Assembly (NCBI RefSeq): GCF_025145845.1
Contig: NZ_CP102253.1
Location: forward strand, 1,426,001-1,490,000
Reading direction: 5' to 3'
Length of the DNA: 64,000 bases
Origin: Alistipes shahii WAL 8301
GTDB lineage: Bacteria; Bacteroidota; Bacteroidia; Bacteroidales; Rikenellaceae
The notes under the pieces were generated by a model. The model saw only the letters and a program-made list of their open reading frames with translations, did no database searches and was not told where the DNA came from. Numbering within the stretch: position 1 is the first letter of the stretch; each line of letters begins with the position of its first letter. Positions 15,928 to 24,680 of the stretch are shown piece after piece. Position numbers and translations under genes: made by a program.

Positions 15928-17097
15928 ATGAAAACCCTGAAAACGTTTTACCTGCTGACACTTTCAACCCTCCTTTCCCTTGCCGCCTGCAGCAAGGATG
16001 AAGGATCTGACACCCCGCAGCCTCTGACCATCGAACAAACTGAGTATACGCTCGACGCCATCGACAACCGTTCTACGACCCTCTCCTTCACGGCCACGGC
16101 CGCCTGGACACTCTCCGTCACCGGCGAAGACTCGGACTGGCTGACCGTCACGCCCGCAATCGGCACGGCAGGCTCCAAGAGCGTCACACTGACCGCCGCT
16201 CCCCGAATCACGGAGGAGTCCCGCACGGCTTATGTGGACATCGCCTGCGGAGCGCAGACCGTGCAGATAACCGTTACCCAGACAGGGGCATCCGCCGATG
16301 CGGATTTCACCTCGCTCTTCGACCCGGTCTTCGCGGATTTTCTGGAACAGGAAGACATTATTTCCGATGTGGGAAAGATCACGCGGCAAGACATGGAAAC
16401 GATTGCCAGCGTCACCGAACTGGAAATTGGGAGTGGCCACAGCAGTTCCGAATCTCTGACCGACCTGCGGGGTATCGAGTTTTTCAAATCGCTGAAACAT
16501 CTGGGTTTCCAAGAAACGGCTTGGACCTCACTGGATGTCAGCGGCTGTTCAACACTGACACTACTATACTGTTTAAGAACAGAATTTACGAAGTTGAATG
16601 TCAGCGGCTGCACAGCGTTGCGGACATTGGACTGCGAAGGGGACAGATTGACGTCGTTGGATGCCGGAGGGTGCACGGCTTTGGAAATTCTGAGCTGCAA
16701 AAAAAGCAGGTTGACGTCGTTGAATATCAGCGGCTGTACAGCCCTGAAAGAACTGAACTGCCGCGACAATCAGTTGGCGACGCTGGACCTCGGCCAATGT
16801 CCGGAGCTGCAGAAATTGGACTGCTGCGACAATGGCATGACGTCGCTGGATATCAGCCATTGCACGGCATTGCAGGAGCTGCATTGCTTTGACAATCTGT
16901 TGACAGGGTTGGATATCAGCAAAAACCGGGCATTGAACTACTTGCGGTGTGAAAGGAATCCCGGCAACGGACTTTCGACATTCCCGATCACGGCCTGGTT
17001 CGACAACGAGACGCGTCCGGAGAGTTTGTCGATCAACTACTTATCGTGGGTATACAATAATCGGGATACCACCATCGACTTCCGGAAGGCGGAATAA
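15928..17097 (+). CDS. BACON-LRR lipoprotein 2
   Basis: A 389-residue lipoprotein (lipobox LAAC, Cys21). The BACON domain spans about residues 32-120 (AAWTLSVTGEDSDWLTVTPA, ending QITVTQ), then a conserved linker (FTSLFDPVFADFLEQEDIIS) and about eight leucine-rich repeats with consensus LTSLDISGCTALKELNCRDN, ending with the cluster-specific cap FPITAWFDN and IDFRKAE. BACON domains in Bacteroidetes occur on surface proteins and probably bind mucin or other glycans. It lies 43 bases after paralog 1 and 45 before paralog 3, so the three are one operon and probably tandem duplications. Confidence 0.92.
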   Translation: MKTLKTFYLLTLSTLLSLAACSKDEGSDTPQPLTIEQTEYTLDAIDNRSTTLSFTATAAWTLSVTGEDSDWLTVTPAIGTAGSKSVTLTAAPRITEESRTAYVDIACGAQTVQITVTQTGASADADFTSLFDPVFADFLEQEDIISDVGKITRQDMETIASVTELEIGSGHSSSESLTDLRGIEFFKSLKHLGFQETAWTSLDVSGCSTLTLLYCLRTEFTKLNVSGCTALRTLDCEGDRLTSLDAGGCTALEILSCKKSRLTSLNISGCTALKELNCRDNQLATLDLGQCPELQKLDCCDNGMTSLDISHCTALQELHCFDNLLTGLDISKNRALNYLRCERNPGNGLSTFPITAWFDNETRPESLSINYLSWVYNNRDTTIDFRKAE

Positions 17098-17142
17098 CCT
17101 CACCCCAGAAACCGAATTTTAACCGATCATGAATCATACGCC

Positions 17143-18138
17143 ATGAAAAACCTGAAATCATTTTACCTGCTGGCACTTGCTGCCGCCCTTGCCTTCGCCG
17201 GCTGCAAGAAGGATAATGGCGGCAATCCCCTTCCCGGGACCCTGACCATCGAGAAGACCGAATATGCGCTTGACGCCGTCGAAAATCGGACCGCAACGGT
17301 CGCGTTTACCGCCGCGGCCGGCTGGGCCCTCTCGGTCGTGTACGACGATGCCGAATCCGCCGCCGACTGGCTGACCGTCACGCCCGCGAGCGGTACGGCC
17401 GGCGAACAGACCGTCGAACTGTCGGCCACCCGCAATTACCGGACATCGGCCCGCACGGCTTACGCCGATCTGGCCTGCGGGGAGCAGAGCGTGCGGCTGA
17501 CCGTCACCCAGGCAGCGGCATCCGACGACACGGATTTCACCACCCTGTTCGACCCGGACTTTGCGAAGGAGTTGCAGAAACAGGGTATTATTGCCGACGC
17601 GGAGAATATCACGCCGGAGGATATGGAAAAGATCGCCACAATGACCGAACTGGATGTTTCGGGAACTTATGAAAACCCCGGCACCCTGACATCCCTGCAA
17701 GGAATCGAGTATTTCGAGTCGCTGACGCAGTTGTCCTGCTACTACAATCAGTTGACGACGCTGGATATAAGCGCGAACACGGCGCTGACAGAGTTGTACT
17801 GCTACGGCAATCAGTTGACGTCGCTGGATGTCAGTGCGAATATGGCGCTGACGTGGTTGTCCCGCTCCTACAATTCGTTGGAGACGCTGGATATCAGCAA
17901 AAACACGGCGCTGACGTGGTTGGACTGCTCCTCCAATTCGTTGACGACGCTGGATGTCAGTGCGAACACGGCGCTGACGTGGTTGTCCTGCGAAAACAAT
18001 CCCGGCGACAGAGAGTCGAAATTCCCGATCACGGCCTGGTTCGACAACGATACGAAACCGGACAATTTGGAAATTTACCAGGGACAGTGGACGTACGACG
18101 GCAAGACCATCACCATCGACTTCCGAAAGGCGGAGTAG
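17143..18138 (+). CDS. BACON-LRR lipoprotein 3
   Basis: A 331-residue paralog with lipobox FAGC (Cys20), BACON domain (about 30-122), the linker FTTLFDPDFAKELQKQGIIA and only about five leucine-rich repeats, so it is shorter than its neighbours. Here the repeats use LTTLDVSANTALTWL rather than the SGCTAL form. The cap FPITAWFDN and end ITIDFRKAE are conserved. A strong terminator follows. Repeat number and sequence differ between the three copies, as expected for surface proteins that diversify by duplication. Confidence 0.92.
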   Translation: MKNLKSFYLLALAAALAFAGCKKDNGGNPLPGTLTIEKTEYALDAVENRTATVAFTAAAGWALSVVYDDAESAADWLTVTPASGTAGEQTVELSATRNYRTSARTAYADLACGEQSVRLTVTQAAASDDTDFTTLFDPDFAKELQKQGIIADAENITPEDMEKIATMTELDVSGTYENPGTLTSLQGIEYFESLTQLSCYYNQLTTLDISANTALTELYCYGNQLTSLDVSANMALTWLSRSYNSLETLDISKNTALTWLDCSSNSLTTLDVSANTALTWLSCENNPGDRESKFPITAWFDNDTKPDNLEIYQGQWTYDGKTITIDFRKAE

Positions 18139-18169
18139 CTCCGCCCTGCTTTCTACTGGGCGACGCGCC

Positions 18170-18201
18170 AAAGACGGTCCGGAGCACTCCGGGCCGTCTT
18201 T
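18170..18201 (+). terminator. Terminator of the BACON-LRR operon
   Basis: Arms AAAGACGG (18170-18177) and CCGTCTTT (18194-18201), with an inner TCCGGAG/CTCCGGG stem, followed by CGTTTG. It may serve both strands, since the convergent HTH gene ends at 18225. Confidence 0.8.
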
Positions 18202-18224
18202 CGTTTGCCGACAAGGCCCCGCCA

Positions 18225-18518
18225 TCATGGTAAGGCGAAATAGTGCTCTTCCAGCACCCGTTCGATATCCGACTCGCGGTAGAGCACCTTGCCGCAGACG
18301 CAGTAATAGGGGATCTCGCCCGAGGAGCGATACTCCTGCAGCGTCCGGCGGCTGATCTTCAGCCGTTCCGACAACTCGCGGTCCGTCAGGTAGCGTTCGC
18401 CGCCCAGCGTCGGACGGAGCGCCCCGATGCAGCGGTCCAGATCCTGTTCCATCTGCTCCAGCGTCCGGAGCAGCGACTCCGGACGTTCGTCCGTTTGAAA
18501 AACCGATTGCTTGTCCAT
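18225..18518 (-). CDS. Helix-turn-helix protein (excisionase/HTH_17 type)
   Basis: A 97-residue protein. Residues 1-40 are helical; residues 44-92 are an HTH_17 domain (YLTDRELSERLKISRRTLQE, then SGEIPYYCVCGKVLYRESDI). Such MerR-like single domains act as recombination directionality factors or small regulators in Bacteroidales integrative elements. It lies 12 bases after the related HTH gene upstream and is probably in one operon with it. Confidence 0.85.
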   Translation of the reverse strand: MDKQSVFQTDERPESLLRTLEQMEQDLDRCIGALRPTLGGERYLTDRELSERLKISRRTLQEYRSSGEIPYYCVCGKVLYRESDIERVLEEHYFALP

Positions 18519-18530
18519 AACCGTCCCGTT

Positions 18531-18821
18531 TTACGACTGGCGCCGACAGCGGTAGGCCGCCGAGGCCAGCAGCCGTTCGACATCCGCGGTTTTGTAGTAG
18601 ACCTTGTGGCGGATCTGCGTGCAGGGAATCAGGCCCCGTTCGCGGTAACGCTGCAAGGTCCGTTTCTGAATGTTCAGCAGGAGGCACACCTCCTCGTTGT
18701 CGAGCCAGTGCTGCAGCGTCTTGTCCTGACGCCGGCACAGCTCCGACACCCGCCGTGCCAGCGCCTCGATGCGCGCGACCAGGCGGTCGTAACTCCGTTT
18801 TTCAACCATCATGTACTCCAT
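18531..18821 (-). CDS. Helix-turn-helix protein (excisionase/HTH_17 type)
   Basis: A 96-residue relative of the downstream gene. An N-terminal coiled-coil-like helix (about 5-40) precedes an HTH_17 domain (LDNEEVCLLLNIQKRTLQRY, then RGLIPCTQIRHKVYYKTADV). Paired HTH_17 genes are typical of Bacteroidales conjugative and mobilisable elements, where they control excision. Here they lie 6 kb from the integrase at the other end of the island, with no visible mobilisation genes. Confidence 0.85.
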   Translation of the reverse strand: MEYMMVEKRSYDRLVARIEALARRVSELCRRQDKTLQHWLDNEEVCLLLNIQKRTLQRYRERGLIPCTQIRHKVYYKTADVERLLASAAYRCRRQS

Positions 18822-19580
18822 AATCTTGCGCGTTTAGGGTTTCGGGAGCGAAGATAGGGCATCCCGGACCGATTGATCCGCCATCGGTGCGCTATGGCAG
18901 TGGTTGGCGTCGGTGTGGCACCGGTTGGCGTCGGTTTCGGGGGTGCGACGCCTCCCAAAGAGCGGGATTCAGGCGTGCCGTCCGGGGGTTCAGGCGGCAC
19001 GCCGGGGGATCGGCATTGGAGCGGAATGCAGGCGGGGTGTCCCGGGATTCCGCGCCGTCCCGGGAGTGCCGCCCGGGCGGATGGCATCCGTTTCGGCCGC
19101 AAAGGTACCGCAGAGCCGTCGGGCCGGGGCACATCGAGCCGCAGGCGGTTTTGCCGCCGATCTTCCTCGACGCGCCAGTGCTGTTCGAGGTTTCAGCGGC
19201 AGCGGGCGAGCGTATCGGCGTCAAAAATCCGTCCCGGGCCGGGCTCCGCGGTGGAAGCTGACGTCCGAACCCGGATACCATCCGCACCGGCTCCGTTACG
19301 GCACCGAAATTCCGCTCACGAGGGACCTCCTCCGCGGTGCGGGTAGCCCTCCCCTACCCGATCGGCACCACCCACCTCGGAAGAGTGTGCTCCTCGGGGA
19401 GGCGTTCGGCTTCGCATCCACGGGCCCGGAAAACCTCCGACCTTCCACCCGGCATCGGGATCTCCATCGGCCCATCCATACTGACATCAACAAAACAGCA
19501 AAACAATAAAACAACACAACTGTACAACGACAAAACAACAAAACAGCACAACTGGGAATCAGAAGACCATGAATTCTGGG

Positions 19581-19706
19581 CGTCAAGACTTCTCGACGTC
19601 ATGTCGTCAAGACTTCCGGACGTCAGTCAGTACTGAAGTCAGTACTGAATTCAGTCATTCAATCAGCACTGAAGTCAGTCAGTACTGACGTCAATCAGTC
19701 AGTCAC
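19581..19706. repeat. 24-bp tandem pair followed by 12-bp repeats
   Basis: Two 24-bp units starting CGTCAAGACTTC at 19581 and 19605 run into 12-bp units: CAGTACTGAAGT (19628), CAGTACTGAATT (19640), CAGTCATTCAAT (19652), CAGCACTGAAGT (19664) and CAGTACTGACGT (19680), ending in CAGT repeats. The units contain the palindromes AGTACT and GACGTC. Possible binding sites or transfer-origin remnant. Confidence 0.75.
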
Positions 19707-19711
19707 TTTTT

Positions 19712-20091
19712 GGAAGGGCGAGCCTTTCGGGCCCTTCCATTTTGACCGGTTTTGTTCCCGAAGTCGGTTTCGGGAACGGATGGTTCGCCTCTTCAGATTG
19801 GCCGGCGAACAAGCGGGAACGGGACGTGATATTCGACCCGTTTTTGAGTCCCCGGAGCATTATATGTTCGGGACTCAGCAAGCTGTGTTTTCAGTTACGC
19901 GAAATAGGTTTCGTAACAGAAAACAGCTTGCCCGCAAGGGGGTTGAAAACTCCTCCGAAGTCGTCGTTTTTTACCGGGCACCCCGTGTGCCGAAACCGAT
20001 TTCTTGGAGACCATAGGATCCTCGTCATTTTCACTCGAAATTGGCTCCGCAAAGCTCTGTTTTTGCACATTACCGCACACAAAAACGGAGC
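19712..20091. other. Array of consecutive stem-loops
   Basis: At least seven hairpins follow each other: 19712-19738 (8-bp arms GGAAGGGC/GCCCTTCC), 19754-19777 (GTTCCCGAA/TTCGGGAAC), 19783-19810 (GTTCGCC/GGCGAAC), 19818-19842 (AACGGG/CCCGTT), 19846-19876 (GAGTCCC/GGGACTC), 19878-19931 (about 20-bp imperfect arms starting GCAAGCTGT) and 20055-20090 (CTCTGTTTTTG/CAAAAACGGAG). Density and regularity suggest a structured RNA or a transfer/attachment region, but no known family is recognised. Confidence 0.5.
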
Positions 20092-20390
20092 AAATCCTGC
20101 TTGGATTTACCCCGTAAAAAGGCTTGATTCGATTCAATTTTTCGCGAATAAATGCTCGATTTGCAGTTTAGTTTTGTCAATTCAGAGCGCTTTTGATGAT
20201 CCGGCTACATAAAATTAGGGGCAATAATACGTGTTTACCGGCTCATCAAAAAGAGGTTTCAACCACGTATTTCGCCTGCCCAGACGATACTGTTCCCAAA
20301 AGTGTGTCTGAAGGAAGGTAAAATAAAAAAGTCTACAGATTTTTTAGATTTGTATAGGGAACCAACAAAAACTAAAAAAGGAGTAGACTT

Positions 20391-21553
20391 ATGATGTTGA
20401 CAAAGGAACAACTTTCCGAATTAATATGCAAACATTCGGAGCGGGAAAATGGTCTTCAGGATCTGTTGGAGATCTTGTTGGAGAGTATGATGGTCTCGGA
20501 GCATCGGGAATATCCCCGGGAAAACTCCGCGTCAGGAAACAAATGCAACGGAGCCGGCCGGAACATAGTTGCGGTCATGAACGTACGCTGACTTTCCGGA
20601 TTCCGAGTAATCGCTACGGGTATTTTCATCCCCGGATTCTGGCGATCCTTCGCCATCAGGAGGATGAATGCGAACGCCTTGCCGGAATGCTGTATACGAA
20701 AGGTCTTACGCAGGAACAGGTCGGCGAGGTATTCCAGGATATCTATGGCGAGCACTACAGCAAGGCGAGTATTTCGCGGATGCTGGACTACCTTCGAGAA
20801 GATGTTTCGCAATGGCTCACGCGCTCTCTGGAGGCTTATTACCCAATCGTCTTCATCGATTGCGTGCACATGAAGATCCACCGCAAGCGGAGCGTAGAAA
20901 CAGAAGCTTTTTATGTGGTACTTGCCGTGCGTGAAGACAAGCGGCGTGAAGTGCTGAGGATCTTCAATAAGCCCACGGAGAGCGCCCTGGGCTGGGGCGA
21001 GATGCTCACAGAGCTGCAGGAACGAGGCATTCGGAAGATCGGCCTTGTCTGTGCCGACGGGCTGAAGAGCCTGGAGGATGTCATCAGTGCGGTCTTTCCC
21101 GGAACCCCGCTGCAACGCTGTACGACGCACCTGAAACGCAATCTGCTGAGCTGCGTGCGTAACGGCGACAAAGGAGAGCTGGCCGAGGATCTGCGGCAGG
21201 TCTTCCGTACGGGGGATCGCAGCTATACGGTGGAGAGTGCCTGGAAACAGTGGCAGACACTTTGTGAGAAATGGGGGCAGGATTATCGCAGTTTTCGACG
21301 ACGTGGCGAGGATCCGGCCTACAAGGTCTACTTCACCTATCTGAATTACGAGGCAAAGATTCAGTCGATGATCTACACAACGAACTGGATCGAGCGTCTG
21401 CAGAAGGATTTTCGACGGGTTACAAGGATGCAGGGAGCCATGCCCAACGAGGAGTCGGTTCTGCTGCTGATGGGCAAAACGGCCATGGATAAGAAATCCT
21501 ACCTGAGGCCGGTGCCGCGAATCGACCTGGATCGGGATTTATTCCCCGAGTGA
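20391..21553 (+). pseudogene. IS256-family (mutator-type) transposase, frameshifted
   Basis: The first frame from 20391 encodes the usual N-terminus (MMLTKEQLSELICKHSEREN ... GNKCNG) but shifts near 20555 and stops. The rest, from RPEHSCGHERTLTFRIP to RIDLDRDLFPE, continues in another frame (from about 20560 to 21553). The catalytic core is intact: D in VFIDCVHMKI, D in VCADGLKSL, and the TPLQRCTTHLKRN motif. A single missing base explains the break. No homopolymer is present there, so this looks like decay rather than programmed frameshifting. Confidence 0.88.
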
Positions 21554-21572
21554 AGACTATAACACAAAAATA

Positions 21573-21600
21573 AGCACAACACGCCGCGGCGTGTTGTGCT
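21573..21600 (+). terminator. Perfect 28-base palindrome after the transposase
   Basis: Arms AGCACAACACGCCG and CGGCGTGTTGTGCT are exactly complementary with no spacer. It sits 20 bases after the transposase stop, inside the element. No T-run follows, so it may act as an RNA hairpin terminator or a block to read-through. Confidence 0.55.
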
Positions 21601-21711
21601 GAAACCAAGAATCACTATATTTTTGCATATCTGAGGAATCTGAAGACGTCTGCACAGACACACTTTTTGAAACACTACCCAGCATCGAGCGCCAAAGACA
21701 ACCCGTTTGAG

Positions 21712-21748
21712 AACAAAAATAGGTCGGTTCCGAGGTTCGAAACCGGCC
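21712..21748 (-). terminator. Terminator of the left polysaccharide operon
   Basis: On the minus strand GGCCGGTTT and GAACCGACC pair (one mismatch) around CGAACCTCG and are followed by TATTTTTG. It is 25 bases beyond the last gene of the operon. Confidence 0.65.
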
Positions 21749-21772
21749 CTTTCTGTTCAAACGAGGCGGCAT

Positions 21773-22582
21773 TTACACGAAGCAACCCTCCTCTATATCT
21801 TCATATATAATTTTCTTTCGCTGAGGATACCCTCTAAAATATCCATATTTCCGCCAAAAAATATTGGCACTCTTTAAGAAAACTTTTGCAGAAAACCTAT
21901 TCGTTCTAGCACTTCGCGTACCTTTATACTGAATCTTTACTTTAGGATAATATACAATCTCCCATCCCGCCAAACGGATACGCGTGCACCAGTCTTGATC
22001 TTCTGAATACATAAAATAATCTTCAGATAAACCACATGTAGATTCATACACATTGCGTCGCACCATAATAAATGCTCCTATAACCCAATCAACCGTTTGA
22101 ACCTTATTATAATCAAAAGATCTTTCAAGAATACACTCCCGATGGGTAACAATTCTACGTATTTGTCTCCAGATAAAAGACTGAACACTTACATAACTTC
22201 GGCATGTATCTTGCAATACCCCATCAGAATCAACAATTTGAGGAGCAATAGCACCAACCTCAGGGTGAGAATCTATAAATGTCACCATTTTGTCCATCTT
22301 CTCCAAAAAGACACAATCCGGATTCGCAATAATAAGATAATCCCCTGTAGCAATCTTAAGGCCTTGATTCATTGCATAGGCAAAACCTCCATTCCGATCA
22401 TTAAAACTCCAAACAAATTGATTATACTCTTTTTTTATTCGCTCTTGTTCAGTCGGCGGATAACAAGAATTAGACGAGGCTATAATTTCCACTTCCCAAG
22501 AAAAAGCTGTTTGAATCGTTTCTGTACATTTTTTCAACTCTTCAAGAGAGTGATACTCTACCACTACAACAGATATTTTCAT
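21773..22582 (-). CDS. Glycosyltransferase family 2
   Basis: A 269-residue GT-A glycosyltransferase. It opens MKISVVVVEYHSLEELKKC, has FNDRNGGFAYAMNQGLKIAT (about 60-79), then the metal-binding-type NPDC motif (about 88-91) and a late acceptor-site SEDQDWCTRIRLAGW (about 194-208), as in WbbL-like rhamnosyltransferases. Adjacent rmlCADB makes dTDP-L-rhamnose, so rhamnose transfer to the growing repeat unit is a reasonable inference. It is the last gene of the left operon. Confidence 0.9.
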   Translation of the reverse strand: MKISVVVVEYHSLEELKKCTETIQTAFSWEVEIIASSNSCYPPTEQERIKKEYNQFVWSFNDRNGGFAYAMNQGLKIATGDYLIIANPDCVFLEKMDKMVTFIDSHPEVGAIAPQIVDSDGVLQDTCRSYVSVQSFIWRQIRRIVTHRECILERSFDYNKVQTVDWVIGAFIMVRRNVYESTCGLSEDYFMYSEDQDWCTRIRLAGWEIVYYPKVKIQYKGTRSARTNRFSAKVFLKSANIFWRKYGYFRGYPQRKKIIYEDIEEGCFV

Positions 22583-22636
22583 AAACTCAAAAGTAATTTC
22601 CTAATAGAAATCTAGATAGCCTAAAAGAAATAATAG

Positions 22637-23767
22637 TCACCTCTTACTATACATATCCTCATAATATCGTTCATATTCACCGGATGTAATATAATCCATC
22701 CATTCTTGATTATGAAGGTACCATTGTACGGTTTTTTCAATACCCTCTTCAAATTGCAAGGATGGTTCCCAACCTAACTCATCTTGAAGTTTGCGCGAGT
22801 CAATGGCATAGCGTGCATCATGACCTGGTCTATCCGTCACATAAGTTATTAAATCCAGGTCAGCGCCTTCCGGACGTCCTAACAAACGATCAACTGTTTT
22901 GATTAGCACTTTTATGATATCGATGTTTTTCCATTCATTAAATCCTCCAATATTATAGGTATCAGCAATATGGCCATGATGAAAAATAACATCAATTGCC
23001 CTTGCGTGGTCCTCCACATAAAGCCAATCTCTCACATTCTCACCTTTCCCGTAAACCGGCAGAGGCTTTCGATGACGAATGTTGTTAATAAACAGAGGAA
23101 TTAATTTTTCAGGGAATTGATATGGCCCATAATTATTAGAACAATTTGTCACAATAGTAGGCATTCCATATGTATCATGATAAGCTCTTACAAAATGGTC
23201 TGAACTTGCCTTGCTTGCAGAATATGGGCTATGTGGATTATACTTACTTGTCTCCACAAAAAACTCATGACCATACGCTTGGTGATGCTCTGAAGACGCT
23301 TTAGTAGTAAACGGTGATTCTATACCCAATGGATCTGTTATCTGAAGAGCTCCATATACTTCATCGGTAGAAATATGATAAAACCGTTTATTTTCATATC
23401 GCTTAGGTAGAGACTCCCAATAAAGTTTTGCTGCTTGAAGTAAAGACAACGTACCTAAAACATTAGTTTGAGCAAAGGTAAACGGGTCTTTAATACTCCT
23501 ATCCACGTGACTTTCTGCTGCAAGATGGATGATACCATCGATATGCTTATCCTGGAAAAGTTTATAAACATTCTCAAAATCACAAATATCCATCCGAATA
23601 AACTCATAATTGGGTTTATTCTCCACATCCTTCAAATTGGCTAGATTCCCAGCATAAGTTAGCTTATCCAGATTAATAATATGGTACTCCGGATACTTGT
23701 TTACAAATAATCGCACGACATGAGAGCCAATAAATCCGGCGCCTCCGGTTATAACAATATTCTTCAT
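22637..23767 (-). CDS. rfbB: dTDP-glucose 4,6-dehydratase
   Basis: A 376-residue SDR enzyme, second step of dTDP-L-rhamnose synthesis. NAD-binding ITGGAGFIGSHVVRLF is at 5-20, HLAAESHVDRSI near 82-93, the STDEVYG segment near 133-139 and the catalytic YSASKASSDH near 182-191. Substrate-binding NCSNNYGPYQFPEKLIP follows. The length is slightly above the usual 350 because of an insertion before the Tyr-Lys motif, common in Bacteroidetes RfbB. The start overlaps the rfbD stop by 4 bases. Confidence 0.97.
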   Translation of the reverse strand: MKNIVITGGAGFIGSHVVRLFVNKYPEYHIINLDKLTYAGNLANLKDVENKPNYEFIRMDICDFENVYKLFQDKHIDGIIHLAAESHVDRSIKDPFTFAQTNVLGTLSLLQAAKLYWESLPKRYENKRFYHISTDEVYGALQITDPLGIESPFTTKASSEHHQAYGHEFFVETSKYNPHSPYSASKASSDHFVRAYHDTYGMPTIVTNCSNNYGPYQFPEKLIPLFINNIRHRKPLPVYGKGENVRDWLYVEDHARAIDVIFHHGHIADTYNIGGFNEWKNIDIIKVLIKTVDRLLGRPEGADLDLITYVTDRPGHDARYAIDSRKLQDELGWEPSLQFEEGIEKTVQWYLHNQEWMDYITSGEYERYYEDMYSKR

Positions 23768-24663
23768 AAGATTATATCTTTCTTTAAATTATGGATGCAT
23801 AGACAAAGAGACTCCGTCCAATATGGAATTGTTATACCAAATGTTTGTTTAATTTTTGTTTTATCAAGAACCGAATATGCTGGACGAACCACAGGCGAAG
23901 GGAATTCTTCACTATGACAAGGTTGAATATCACATAAATTCTGTTGGCTATATTCTGCAATCATTTTAGCAAAATCAAACCAAGAACATACGCCCTCATT
24001 TGAATAATGATAAACCCCGCAGTTTTTCACATATAATCGATTAGCAACAATCCTATAAATTACATTTGCTAGATCCAATGCATAGGTTGGAGTTCCTACT
24101 TGATCAAAAACAACTTTTATTTGAGGATGTGTCGCCGTCAGATTCAACATGGTTTTACAGAAATTCTTTCCGAATTCACTGTACAACCACGCTGTTCTAA
24201 TAATGACATATTGACAGCCACTGTTTATAATATATTGTTCTCCACGCAATTTAGTAGTTCCATATACCCCAGTTGGGGTTCCGGTCTGATCCTCCCTACA
24301 CGGCTTATTGTAGGGCTCTTTCCCAAAAACGTAATCCGTAGAGATGTGCATCAAAAGACCTCCGACTTCAAGCATCGCAACAGCCAGATTCTTCGGAGCA
24401 TCGGCGTTCAACCGTTCAGCTAAGACCGAATTACTTTCAGCTGCATCAACATTGGTATAGGCTGCACAGTTGACAATACATTGTACCTCCTGTTCTTTCA
24501 CAATGGTTCGGACTGCCGCCAAATCCGTAATATCAAGAAATATAGTCTCTTGTCCTTCGACTTGATTGATATCCGTAAATATATATCGATCTCTAGAATC
24601 TCTAGAGACTATCCTCAGTTCACTACCCAGTTGCCCATTCGCTCCTGTTACCAATATCGTCAT
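23764..24663 (-). CDS. rfbD: dTDP-4-dehydrorhamnose reductase
   Basis: A 299-residue SDR reductase that makes dTDP-L-rhamnose from its 4-keto precursor. The N-terminal MTILVTGANGQLGSELRI is the nucleotide-binding motif; VNCAAYTNVDAAES (64-77), STDYVFG (108-114) and the active-site YGTTKLRGEQ (133-142) follow. Late FGKNFCKTML and YHYSNEGVCSWFDFAKMI are typical of RfbD. It overlaps rfbB (ATGA) and lies 18 bases after rfbA. Confidence 0.97.
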   Translation of the reverse strand: MTILVTGANGQLGSELRIVSRDSRDRYIFTDINQVEGQETIFLDITDLAAVRTIVKEQEVQCIVNCAAYTNVDAAESNSVLAERLNADAPKNLAVAMLEVGGLLMHISTDYVFGKEPYNKPCREDQTGTPTGVYGTTKLRGEQYIINSGCQYVIIRTAWLYSEFGKNFCKTMLNLTATHPQIKVVFDQVGTPTYALDLANVIYRIVANRLYVKNCGVYHYSNEGVCSWFDFAKMIAEYSQQNLCDIQPCHSEEFPSPVVRPAYSVLDKTKIKQTFGITIPYWTESLCLCIHNLKKDIIL

Positions 24664-24680
24664 AGTCTGTATATTTATAT

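Larger units (their letters stand above)
18822..20285. other. Gene-free, repeat- and hairpin-rich end of the island
   Basis: About 1.46 kb with no convincing gene. 18840-19480 is very GC-rich with short duplications (GGTTGGCGTCGGT twice near 18903-18933). 19488-19553 is a low-complexity CAAAACAA tract. 19581-19706 contains tandem repeats and 19712-20091 a row of hairpins. Long frames here are by-products of base composition. Confidence 0.6.
20286..21679 (+). mobile_element. IS256-family insertion sequence (defective)
   Basis: Imperfect terminal repeats of about 25 bp, sharing AAAAGTGTGTCTG (20298-20310 and, inverted, 21655-21667), enclose one transposase gene. Exact outer ends are approximate. 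No 8-9-bp target duplication is visible beyond a shared CCCAG. The transposase frame is broken, so the copy is probably immobile on its own. Confidence 0.8.

Noticed and set aside
18873..19509. Several overlapping Arg/Gly-rich frames of 120-200 codons
   Set aside because: All are products of high GC; no start context, no domain, and they overlap each other in every frame.
19742..20212. 156-codon frame over the hairpin region
   Set aside because: It crosses several perfect stem-loops and has no protein-like conservation pattern, so it is more likely noncoding.
10801..21700. Search for a second copy of the tRNA-Ser 3' end as the right att site
   Set aside because: I found no repeat of the TTCGAATCCCTCTCTC stretch by eye downstream, so island borders remain unproven.
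21722..21748. T-arm-like GGTTCGAA suggesting a tRNA fragment or att site
   Set aside because: No acceptor or anticodon arm fits, and it does not match the 3' end of tRNA-Ser; it is better explained as the operon terminator.
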